Source: Arbacia lixula (lineage: Eukaryota > Echinodermata > Echinoidea > Arbacioida > Arbaciidae). From it: DNA of 64,000 bases. Location: the NCBI GenBank assembly GCA_963669155.1, contig OZ022587.1, positions 21,441,426 through 21,505,425 on the forward strand, in the 5' to 3' direction. Below the pieces are notes generated by a model. The model saw only the letters and a list, made by a program, of their open reading frames with translations. It made no database searches and had not been told where the DNA came from. Each line of letters opens with the position of its first letter. The first letter of the stretch is position 1. Shown here piece after piece: positions 46,940 to 57,804 of this stretch. The position numbers were made by a program, and so were the translations under genes.

Positions 46940-48070
46940 TCTTTAAGACCAACTGAATATTTCTCACCTTCCTTCAGGGCACAAGAGAATCATCTTCTTA
47001 ACTTGTCAAATCCTGATTTAGATTGTGGCTGTATTGCTTTATCCCTCACCCATGCTATAACTCCAGCCAGGTAGAAAGCGGGATAATAGCCCTCAGCGAC
47101 GAGGCTTGGTCTGAAGATGAGTAGAGACACCGAATGACAGGTAGACGAGACGTGAATTGGCAAGAAAAAATTCTTAAAGGGGTTGTGTGTATGGCAAAGG
47201 TTGGGTGGTCTGGAAAATACCTTCTGGTTTGTGATCTTGCCGTCATTAAGCGTGAGTTTCTTCATGCTTTATCCTGAAAATTTCACAAGATATATTTTGT
47301 TTAAAACCCCAAAATTATAAGTCTTATATGGGTAATGCAGATCAAACTATGAGAAATTAAATCATTGGATTGGTCGTAGCAGTGGGCTCATCATGTTCCT
47401 TGTATACTTCTACAGTGTATTGCCACAATCAAAGACCAATGGATAGGTTTATTATGCTCCTCTTAAAATAAAAAGAGAATCTTATCAAATGATTGATTAA
47501 AAACAATATTAAATTTGAGGTCTGTAATATAGTATGTTGTTAATGCTTTATTTGAATTCTACATTACTGACTGATATTTTACCAAATTGACCTATATGTA
47601 ATATACTTTGCAAGGTTTTATTCTCTGTGCAAAAGGAATACACTCTCTTCAAAGATGGGGAAGAAATAATTATTACCACTACTCTCCTTTTTTGTCTTGC
47701 CCTGAAATCAGTGCTTTTCCTCAAAGTGTTACAGCAAAGTAGTGCATAGGGACCAATTGATAGAAGTAGCAACCCCCCCCCCCCCCAATATTCTTTTGAT
47801 TAGCAGCTTAGTTAAGGGGCTAGATTTGTGCTGTCGACAGCTAGGGAAAAGCTGTTTAAGTGGGTTTATTTTGGCCAGACTGAGATGCACTTATGGGGCG
47901 TTGGGAGGTGAGAGTTTGGGGGCTTCTTTCAGTATTTATTTGTCCTTTTTTGAACAGAAGTGATGGAGACTATGTGACAAAAGTATGTAGAAATAAAGAT
48001 ACAGTAGATAAATGTACACACTGTATGTATGTGTGGGGGTATGACAGTATATGTATGTATGTTTATTTGA
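46940..48070. other. No gene recognised
   Basis: AT-rich DNA with one poly-C run (47,774-47,786). Short ORFs lack domain signatures. Confidence 0.45.
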
Positions 48071-48074
48071 ATGT

Positions 48075-48302
48075 GAGTGTTAGAGAGAGAGGGAGAGAAT
48101 GAGGGATAGATAGACAGAGAGGGAAATAGGACAGAAAATGTGAATGAGAGTAATTGTGTTTGAGAGAGAGAGGGAGAGATAGAGGGAGAGAGAGAGAGGG
48201 AGGAAGAGAGAGATAGTGTGTGTGTGAGAGAGAGAGAGACAGAGATAGTGTGTGTGGGAGAGAGAGAGAGAGACAGAGGGACAGAGACAGAGAGAGAGAG
48301 AC

Positions 48303-48333
<31 letters not shown>

Positions 48334-48375
48334 GAGAGAGAGGTGGAAGAAAGAGGAAGAGAGGAAGAGAAAGAA
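48075..48375 (+). repeat. GA / GACA / GTGT tract
   Basis: GA-rich repeat with GTGTGTGAGAGA duplicated near 48,216 and 48,248, and (GACA)n at about 48,316-48,332. Confidence 0.95.
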
Positions 48376-48749
48376 AAATTATCAGGCTAGTTGGAGTGGG
48401 TTGTAAGCGGGGTTATAGGGATAAAAACAGGACAAAGAAGAAATAAATTATTGTAAACAAATGTCTACATGCTTATTTGAAATTCACATTTTCACTTCTT
48501 ATGCAACAAATCTTCCATTACTTTGATGTGTGTGTGCATTTCTTCCCTTAATGATCAGTGTTTATAAATGTTAGTCCAGTGTTATGTGAGTTGTCCATGA
48601 CAGACCGTGTGTAGGGATATGAGCCACCCTGTATATATAGACGTCATTAATGAATAAATAAATTCTTAGTAGAAGGAGTAGAAGAGTAGGAGTAACAATG
48701 AGAAGGAGAGGAATGAAAAAGACAAAGGACAGTGAGAGAAAAAGAAAGC

Positions 48750-48960
48750 AGACACCATATTTGGGCGCGGCATTTTGTGGTGGAACTGATGACGTTTTGA
48801 GGTGAACACTTGTAGGTTAGATAGTTGTCCTCTCTGTCTTTCTGTCACGCTTGACAATTGGCATGTATACAGCTTCATCAAACCATGCCTTGTAACTTTT
48901 GCCAGATTGCAGTCAAAAACAGGATCGATTGACTGGAATGGCGGCATCTATGATTACAAG
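48750..48960. promoter_or_regulatory. Mixed-composition block with CArG box
   Basis: CCATATTTGG at 48,755-48,764 is a perfect SRF CArG box, CC(A/T)6GG, followed by GCGCGGCATTTTG and TGATGACGTTTTG. The next 180 bp are repeat-free and of mixed composition. An enhancer role is inferred only. Confidence 0.25.
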
Positions 48961-48969
48961 AAAATAACC

Positions 48970-51900
48970 CTAATGATTATGAGGCTTCAGATATTGACAC
49001 ACACAAGCAATTATGTACACTGTATCAGTCTTTGTACATCAGTTTACATCCTTCTTTCTGTGGTTTTTTCTGGGGTATGAAGTCACAATTTTCTTGGTAT
49101 AGATAGAAAAGCAATATGTATGTGAGCTTCAACATTTTGTAATACTTTCTACTTTAATACTTTCCACTTTAAAGATACTTGATAAAAATAAAACATTGTA
49201 TTGTGATTTTACTTATTGTTTGACGGTGACATCAATAGTTTGTAAGTTTACAAACATGTTTGCTTGTAAAATTGTAAAACTTCCCCATTTAAAGGTAGTC
49301 TAGCCCTGATGCAAAAATCATGAAACTTGGCATGGTCCAGCAATATCCCCTAATGATAACATAAAATCTGAAATGAAATCTCACAGTCAGAGCATGTTTG
49401 AAACGCCTTATTTGTTGCAACCACAGTCTATATTCATATACCTTATTACCCTGGACAGTGGCGCAATGCTCACCTCAATGTATTAACATCATTCCACTTC
49501 AAATCAGCTTCCAGTTTGAATATTGTGACAGAAGCTTGAGTAAAGCATTTTCTTCCATTTTCTTTCATATTTGCACAATTCAATTGTTTAAACCCACAAA
49601 AAGGGCTACCCTTCCATAAAAGTTTCTGCCTTGACAGAGAATATTGCTTGACAAATAAGAAGATGTCAATTTAGTGGAAATAAACAGATACCCCTTCCTG
49701 CCACAGAATCAATGGAGCAGTACTTTTTGTTCAGCCGACTTCTTGATGCTTTGATTACAGTCTTCTATTCTGTTTTCTCAATGGAAGACTTATGCTGAGG
49801 CCAGCAAATTTCCAAAGTAAAGGATACATGCTTTGCTGGATTAGTATCACCTTGGGATCAATTTTGTCATTAAAGGTAGTTTCAAACACCAAGTAGGTTG
49901 TAAAACCGTGAACCTGTTTCACAAACGCGGGCTTAACTTTAATCTACTCTTTGAACAGATTCTATTTTTTATTATATTCAATCTAGTGAGTTGTAACAGA
50001 GCTTAAATATTTGTTTTTGCTGATGAAATGTTAACTGGGATTGTTTATAGCATTTAGTATGTGTTAACTAATCTGAGGTTTATTTTGACAAGGGGATAAA
50101 ATGCTAGGAAAATGAGTCGCCACTAAAGATGCAAATGATTTATGTACAAGGCATTCCATACAGACAACTCACAAAGCACGTTAGTTGTTGCCTACATATT
50201 TACAAGCTGTCATCTTTTGTAATTTGGCATTCATGTAAAAATGAGTATTCAATTAGAGAGCTTAAAAAGATGGTCTTTGTAAATCATAGGTCTACCTGCA
50301 GAGTGGGTTGCTGCTACAAGCGTGGTTTGAACATTCCTAAAGCCTGCCTTCATGAGTTTGCTCTAGTGTGAACAGCTCCTTAGAAGACTGATTCGTCCCA
50401 GTAGAGGGAGGGGGTTTTACACTGTCATAAAGGGCTGGTCCCAGGCTGCAGATTAACTGATTTTGATATGGCCTAGAAATGCCCTGCATGGATCTGTCTT
50501 CTGAATATGTTGCCCCTTTTACACTCAAATTGAATCTGAAGCTGCATTTTCTGCTAGTTAAAGAAAGAACGTCCCATTTGTGGGTCAAGAAAATGAGATT
50601 TTGTAAAAACTAAGGAAAATGGGAAAAGATACTGTATTAGAACTTCCCTCCCAATGATATAGCTGGAATCTGACTTAAAGTGAAATTAAAACAATCATTA
50701 GATTTTGAGGAGGTTTTGGGCAGGTTGTCCGAACTCTGTGCACTGTGGTCTGCACCATGATGCATGCGTTCAATGGGAGTGATGCCCACATTGCACGCTC
50801 TCAGGGACAATACAATTATGAATGTACACTATGCTTGCTTCGTTTCAAACATGAGCATGAAAATGTTTGTGAAGCTATGACTAAGATTTCATACACATTA
50901 TCGGTAGGGTAAACTGCTGATTCCTGTAGAGTTTCATGACTTTTGGAAAAAGGACACTCTGTCTTTAAGCTCATTTCCTGGTAGTTGATATAATCCACCC
51001 TAAATAATGGTTTTTCTTTGTCACTGTGACACAAAAGTGAATGTGCAGTTCATCAAGCTACATCTACCAGTTGCAAAACCTTAAATTACTGATATTTGGG
51101 GCTCAATATTTGCAAAATTTCAGCAACTTTGATTTGATGATTACATACACCAAGAAGTTCATTACCACTGATACCAAGAGGTTTAACTCTAACCTTGTCA
51201 ACTGTCATATTGGTGTTAAATTTGTGCTAAATATGTGTCACACTGATCCAGTCTTGTCTACACTTTATACCAAAGGTGTTAAATGTACCACCCTTGCAAT
51301 CGAATGCAGAACTAAGGGTGTTAAATTTAATTCTGTTTCAGTATCTGATATGACTGAATGTAACCCCTTCCTGTTAGCATAAGAGGTTGGTCTGCTTCAG
51401 AGGTTAATCTGAACTACCTAGATGTGCATTGGTGTCTTGTCAATGGTAACACTAAAAGCACTTCAAAATCAAGAGTTTGGCTTCTTGAACTTTACCTTTG
51501 GCTTATAAATTGGTATCAAGTGGGTATAATACAGCCGGAGCATTTCACGACAACTCTGCGTTGTAATGATCGCTCAATAGTGGACTGTACTTCATCACTG
51601 TATCCCATGGGTATTTCTTTGTGAAAACGGACATTTATTGGATATTTCATTTGGGATGAGACAAAACGTGTATTCTTATAGAGTAAGTTGTGAACTTGTC
51701 CACAAGTATTTTACTCCTTATTGCTGATTTTCTTTCCATTTAAAAGATATTAATCTTGTATACAATAAACAGTGCAATATGGGTGATAAAACCTTATTAC
51801 TCGGTTTCACTTTTAAAGAGAAACAGATTTTGCTTTTATAGTGAACCTGGGGGAAATATTTATTGTATTTTTCAGCGTGCATGTAGAATTTAATGATGGT

Positions 51901-52555
51901 ACTAATGTTACTTTATTAGGTTAAATGGTTGACATTTGATATGTCAGTCAAGTCCAAGTTTTATGGTGTCGTATCAGATATCAATATGTTGAAGTATTTA
52001 GGATTGTTGTGAAGTATTCTTTCTGTCTCATTCCTTCTTTGAGGTTACTATGCTGATTTTTTCCCCCATTCTCTCCTACTTTCTGCTATTTTGCTCTCTT
52101 TGTTTCTTTAAATCTGGTCATCTCATTCCCTCTCACTTTGATATCTTCCTCCGTCTCTCACAACTTCTTTCTCACTGTAACATCTACCAGGAATGTAAAA
52201 TGATCATTGTACAATTGTCCTAAAATAAAACAGTCCTTATCTTTATGTCCCAATCTACAAAGTACCAGGAGAATACCCAGCAATATTCTGAGTGCTTGAA
52301 TGCATATGCCCCATACAACATCCATCCCTCCACCACAACTTACTGCAACCTAGTTTTGTCCGTTTGCCTTCACATGAAGAATACAACTGTGCCCATTTTT
52401 TTCTTGTCACTGAATCTACATCAAACCTAGTATTTTTCTTTTCTTTCACTTTTACCTTTCAAGTGGAAAGAAGAGCATGAATCTCAGTTTGTGCAAGTGC
52501 AAGAAAGAAACGGAATAGAGTTGGCCCACCCCCGTCCGTATTATTCTTTTTGTTA
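48970..52555. other. Quiet AT-rich stretch upstream of the gene start
   Basis: About 3.5 kb without microsatellites, inverted repeats or supported exons. Several ORFs of 60-110 codons (for example 51,041-51,382) have no domain, no splice context and AT-rich composition. A low-repeat stretch like this could hide regulatory DNA. Confidence 0.45.
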
Positions 52556-52559
52556 ATGT

Positions 52560-52690
52560 CTCCCTTTCCCCGGAGTCTTCACTCTTCTGTGTGTGTGCGC
52601 GGCCCCTCTGCCTTGCATCTGTTGGCAGGCTCCCCTAATTCCCTGACAATGGGGGTGAGCCCCTCAGGCAATGTACACCCTTACTAGTGG
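52560..52690. promoter_or_regulatory. GC-richer block ~1 kb upstream of the putative promoter
   Basis: Contains CCTTTCCCCGGAGTCTTC, CATCTGTTGGCAGG (E-box-like CATCTG), CCCCTAATTCCC and GACAATGGGGG (Sox-like ACAATGG) in a repeat-free segment. Position and motif mix suggest an upstream control region. This is not demonstrated. Confidence 0.25.
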
Positions 52691-53399
52691 GCCACAACAT
52701 ACACAGCCATAGCGTGTTCACACTGATGGGCTTTGGACCCAATGTTTTTGTGTCCATCATAAAAGATCACTTATCATTTAAATTGTTTGTAAAAAGCACA
52801 GTAAAACACTTCCGAAATACAATATTTCCATGGTTACTGAGTTGCATGATGCAATGTATTAATGTGTTAAGCCCCTTCAAGTAGCTGCTAAGATGTATTG
52901 TTTTTTTATGATTAAAATTTTGTTTGAATCATGTGCAAGATTTGTGCAGTTTAAGGACCCTTTGAAGAAAATGATGTGGCTGGGGCATTGATGCAGCCAA
53001 CCAATGTCGAAAAGTTTTGAGTAAATCATTTCATTTATAGACAAAAAATCAAGACATAACACATCTTTATGACCATGCAACAATATAAAAAAGAATGCTA
53101 ATATATCAACAAGCAGTAGTAGAGTAAAATACAGCAAAGTGGGTCCTTTATAAATATTTATTATGAACAGGATTAGATTTAGGTCATTAATTTCCAACTA
53201 TTTCTCTTTCAGATTATGGCAAATGATATGCTTTCTATCCTCTCAAATGATATAGAAGAAATCATACGTATAAATCAAATTTCTGCCAGTGTTGAGAAGA
53301 TTTCTGACATAAAATGATACCAGGAGAAATACACACCTTGTGTGTAGAGGGCTATTGACACAGTGATTATACATGAGCTAGACACAGCAAGCAGCATTT

Positions 53400-53655
53400 A
53401 CTCTGGGCAGTGGGTGTAGAGTTAGACAAGCATATGTACACACACACACACACACACACACACCACAGCTCAATCCCCTTCTCTCTCTCTCTCTCCTGCT
53501 CGGAGCTCAGTGTGTGTACCGTGTGTCACTGCACAGACACATCCAGCACATGCTGCGCTGTGAGTGGTCAACAGTAAGTGCTAAGCCGCCGCCCACACAA
53601 AGCTTTCTGCTCTCTGAGCGAATAAGAGAGATGCCTGTGCTACTTCACTGAGCAA

Positions 53656-53720
<65 letters not shown>

Positions 53721-53760
53721 CACCTGAGCTGCGCCACTGCATGAATACAGCTGGCTTCAT
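53400..53760 (+). promoter_or_regulatory. Putative promoter region of the signal-peptide gene
   Basis: A (CA)n run at 53,437-53,463, a short (CT)n, then about 180 bp of GC-richer DNA (GAGCTCAGTG, CTAAGCCGCCGCCC), poly-C and a 50-bp pure (CT)n at about 53,667-53,717 ending in CATTCACCTGAGC. From here on base composition changes from AT-rich repeat DNA to balanced unique DNA, which is why I place the transcription start nearby. GAGA/CT arrays are frequent near animal promoters. No TATA box was identified. Confidence 0.35.
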
Positions 53761-56649
53761 CACACACATTGTACGCTATACTTGCGGCCCATGCGCCATG
53801 GATCTCTTACCGCTAGTCTTGAGTGACTTCATCAAAAGGGAACCGTTTGGCAGAGCTTAGATGAGGAATACTTCCCCTTGTCATTCATGTTAACGTTTTC
53901 ATCCCAACAATCTTAATACCTACACATCCCCTTCTCTTTAGTACCTGTCGGAGAAAAAGAGTTTGAATCTTTCTCTCTTTTTCTGCCGGGGAGTTCATGC
54001 TACCTTTGATTCGAAGTGACACTTATCCATTGGGGAAAACAAGACCTTGGAGAAGACGAAAGTTTTTGGAGGTCATTCCGATCGAGAATCTGCTGAACTG
54101 AAGGAAGTCTTAGAGTGGATTTTCAGACTTTGTGGAGGTTCCTCAGAAGCGGAGGCGCTGAATTATTTTTGTCTTTCCTCAGGAGGCCGCTCTTCATTGT
54201 CTTTATATCGGTGTTAAGCCTTAGGTTTACCTCCAGGGGAGACGAGCATCGTTTTAAGCGACTGCACAGGAAGCCCTGTATGTGAGAAGAAGTTATGAAA
54301 GAGGCGGTCAGACGGAGTGGTCATTTATTGGCCCAAGGATTGGCCAGACCTGTCCAGGAGAACCATCAGTGTGTCACAATATTTGCGTGAAATCTTGATT
54401 GATATCTATCCGCACCGAGGACGAACGTGGAATCTGGTGTGGGGTTGGCTGTCATGTACAGAGTCGATGGCATCTCCAGTCGTTGAAGAGCGATAAAGAA
54501 GAATTAATCTCTCGCTACATTTAAAAAAGCTGTGAAGGTTAGCGCAGAAGTGCTGGATGTTAACGATGTGCCTGGATCGTCTACATGGTGGATGGGCTGT
54601 TTCATTGTAGAAGATGCGATAGAAGAAGACATTGCAAGGAGGGGAAAATATTCATGAGCGAGAATGGGAGATAAATCACAGTGAATTATTCCAGTGTTGA
54701 CTGTAGATCCCGCCATATCGCCCATCAGGGACATTAAATCAATGCCTGTCCCCTAGAAAAGATTTCCAGGGACGCTTCAGGGAATTACACGCAAAGAAAA
54801 CAGGAGAGATAGATAGAATAAGAGGCATTGTTATTCTGGAATCAGTGTGGATGATGTACAGGAAAACCAATGTGACTTTGGAAGAATTTTAATGAGCAGG
54901 ACGTTTTTCGAGAGGCGAATCGGTAACGGCTGCTCGAGCCTGTAGTCGCAAGAACTTAAGAGTGATATTTATCTCTGAGCCAATCAGCAATAGGGGTGTT
55001 TGCATCTCCTTGCAGCAAATCAAAAGGATGTTCCCGATTAACCCCTCTGGCCTCGAGCTGCTTCGTATTTCAGTTGAAGCCGGAGCCCATGAGGTACCGT
55101 CACCTGCCAATCCTCCCCCTCAGCTTTTCTGAGACTGGATATTTAAAAGGATTCCTACCGTTTTCTCGGGGGTTACACGCCCGATAGCGACGTCACCCTA
55201 ACTTGGAAGGTAGCAGCTCTATTTTACTGGGAAGATTGATGTCCCGGCCGCCCAAGTTATGACAAAGATGTCATGGCGAATCATCTCTAAAGTGCATTCT
55301 TATGGATCATATTTAGTCGTTTCAGGGATCCTATGACACAGATTGACTCGAGAAAACTCTCCCCACTTCACCAAAAATTTAGCATCGGAATGAGGACTGT
55401 CAGAATCAATATCGCACACTACTTTTTTGCTCCCCCTGAAAAAAACTGATGTCAAGGTGCACTTGATGGGGCAAGGGGGACCGCTGGGGGCGTATTAGTT
55501 ACCGTCTTACTCGTGGTGTAGCTGAATAGTCATAGGGGTGTGTAAGGGAGGGAGAGCTCTTCACAAATTGGTCGGTTATGATATCTGAATTTCAGCAGAC
55601 AGGATATACAGGCAGATAGAGTTTTCAATCAAGCAGTGAGGCATTTTAAATCTACGAAGACCTACATTAAAAAAAAAGGAGGAGGGAAAAACCACAAGAT
55701 CAGGAGAGATATCGAGTTGGAACTAGACACGGGCACGGTTTCTGTTTATGCAGTTGCTCTTTTGGAGGGTACTCCTCTCTCACATGGACACGGTCTTTTG
55801 GGGTGAAAAGCACCGAATCGTAGAGTGTCGCTGATTACCATAACAGTGACAAGCACCCCTCCCGTGGGACCGTGCTGGGACCGTTACAAGCTACTCAAAA
55901 AGGGCACTGAGCACCCCTGCCTTCATTTATCATTGAAAACACTCATTACCCCTCAAAAATTAGTCAATGGGTGTACTCGCGTTGCCTCGCACTGGACTGG
56001 GCTCGCGTGGTGGAATTATTAAACGATAAGTAAGAAAAAAAGTACAGAGGCGGGTCTGAACTAAAGTGACCCCGATGCATATTTGAAGTGCTGATTACCG
56101 AGCAAATTATGCGATGAAAGAACTCCTAACCACCTTGGACTCCTAGTACACCATGTTGGAATTATCAAACGGTCGTTGAGGAATTGAAGCGGATTCTGAA
56201 CTGGAGCTACCATTATTATTTGTGGCTCATTTTTTTGGTGAATGTTTAGTGGAGGCACACTTCAACAGTCTAGGATTTAAACTTGAGCGGGGGAGATTGG
56301 AATAGATTTGGACTGGAATCCCGCTACTAGAATATCTTTTCCGCACCTCGGGATTCCGTTATCCTTCATCGCCCCCCATGCTGGTTCGGGAGGTTTATAT
56401 ATGTTTACCGGCAAGACGTTGGCGTGCCTGAACCTGTACCCGCCAGCCCCAGTCGTCGTCGCGGCCCGGAATGGTTTCGGCCAATTGACTTGCCCTCGTC
56501 TATCATTACTCTGCTCTGATTCCAGCACCAGATGATGTCCCGAAACTGAATACACCTCATCGTTTTTTTTTTAGTTCTTGTAGGTCCAACTCCCCTCTTC
56601 TACCTTCCTTTCCCCCTTCTCTCCATCTCTCCTCCTTCGTCTTCTTCAG
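53760..56649 (+). other. Long repeat-free leader with upstream ORFs
   Basis: Roughly 2.9 kb of balanced, microsatellite-free DNA, unlike anything else in the window. It contains many ATGs and short uORFs, for example 54,295-54,390 (31 codons), 54,996-55,187, 55,825-56,022 and 56,308-56,535. The most GC-rich part is 56,380-56,480. I read it as 5' leader exon sequence, perhaps with one intron: a possible donor GTAAGA at 56,030 pairs with the strong acceptor ending at 56,649. It could instead be proximal regulatory DNA. Confidence 0.4.
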
Positions 56650-57160
56650 ACGTCGCACCTGGAAAGTGTTTCGTCATAGAGCTGAAGAAAGACTCTTCTG
56701 TGGCGCGAACCGCTAATTATCAACGTTCTCTTTGGGTTGGAGCCCTCGTAGTTGGAACGAATGTAGTCGCTAACACATTCTTCACATTACACATGTGCAA
56801 AGGCAACCAGCGAGTGTTACAGAACAACTCATGTCACCGCACAGGTACACGTCATTGCTGCCTTCAACATCGCTAATGGAGTATGTGCCTAGCAGTTGAG
56901 TTATCAGAGGTGTCTCAGAAATTATTGCCAAACTTCAAACACTGGATTATACTTGAAATTTTTTTTACTTGAAGCTGAAGTGGGCAGATATGTTGTCTGC
57001 TATTTATAGAAACTTTTGAGAAGAGAAGTGGAGGAGAGCATATATTTTTGGATGTTCTTGGAGAACTTTTTAATTGGATTTTATCAACCAGCAGTAATCA
57101 TGGATTGGAGAAGGAATTTAAGTTCGCTTTGGGTTTTCATGTGTCTTCTGAGCGTGGGAG
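56650..57160 (+). other. Exon carrying the start codon (5' UTR + signal peptide)
   Basis: An uninterrupted polypyrimidine tract from about 56,590 ends in CTTCTTCAG at 56,649, an excellent 3' splice site. The exon would run 511 nt to the donor GTAAG at 57,161. It holds about 450 nt of 5' UTR and the first 61 nt of coding sequence. If the pyrimidine tract is instead part of a CT-rich initiator, the transcript would simply start upstream or within it. Confidence 0.5.
57100..57160 (+). CDS. First coding exon: N-terminal signal peptide of an unidentified secreted or membrane protein (partial)
   Basis: The ATG at 57,100 has A at -3 and G at +4, a strong animal start context, and an in-frame TAG at 57,007 closes the frame upstream. 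An in-frame ATG at 57,052 has a poor context, so I prefer 57,100. The 20 complete codons read MDWRRNLSSL then WVFMCLLSVG: a short basic n-region with two Arg, then a hydrophobic core, as in cleaved signal peptides. The exon stops after one base of the next codon (phase 1) at a G|GTAAG donor. Start exons that encode only a signal peptide and end in phase 1 are common in genes for extracellular-domain receptors and adhesion proteins. The long leader with uORFs suggests translational control. The family cannot be named: no further exon lies within the window with certainty. Confidence 0.65.
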
Positions 57161-57166
57161 GTAAGA
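57161..57166 (+). other. 5' splice donor of the first coding exon
   Basis: GAG|GTAAGA matches the animal donor consensus. No acceptor consistent with phase 1 and an open frame was found before the window end, so intron 1 is probably longer than 6.8 kb. Confidence 0.65.
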
Positions 57167-57299
57167 TTCCATTGATTTGATGATTGATTAATTAATTGAT
57201 TGATTGATTGTTTGATGGACTGATGGACTGACTAAGTGGTTGAATAATGAATTGATTGTAAATGATGCATTATGAAGTATATTCAGACCATCAGCAGCA

Positions 57300-57790
57300 A
57301 TGTGTAGCAGTGACTGAGTGTACTTGTAGAGAAAATCAAGCCACCCATGCATCAATTAAAAAAAGGACAAAAACAATAATTCATGGCATATGGACGAATC
57401 GATGAAAACTTAGAGATGAAACGTCAGTGGATTGTTCTCTTCTATTACAGGCAAAACATTGTCAATATGTTAAACTTCCTTTTTCACTATTTTCTTCTCT
57501 TTGATGCATATATTTGTATATCCGTTCCCTGGTGTGTTCTGTCTTTAATCTATTGTAGTAGCAGCGACTAAGTGTACATAAAAACCAAGGTAAAGAGAAG
57601 TCACCCACACATCCTTTAAAAAAAGAACAAAAACTATTACTCAAGGCTGATGGATGGAGGAATTAATAATGCCATGTGGAGATGAAATGTCAGTAGATTT
57701 TTCTATTCATAGGCAAAGCATTGTCATGATATTGAACTCTTTCTTTTTTTTAACTTTCATCTCTCTGTAATACACATAATTGGATGGACA
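57300..57790 (+). repeat. Diverged ~254-bp tandem duplication in the intron
   Basis: GTAGCAGTGACTGAGTGTA at 57,304 and GTAGCAGCGACTAAGTGTA at 57,558 head two units. They share the A-rich AAAAAAGGACAAAAAC or AAAAAAGAACAAAAAC phrase, the GAGATGAAACGTCAGTGGAT-like phrase and AGGCAAA.CATTGTCA. Confidence 0.8.
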
Positions 57791-57804
57791 GCAGATACAT
57801 ACTA

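Noticed and set aside
48620..48665. TATATATAGACGTCATTAATG as a TATA plus CRE promoter
   Set aside because: Followed by AATAAATAAAT and purine repeat; looks like a SINE or AT-rich tail, with no transcript downstream.
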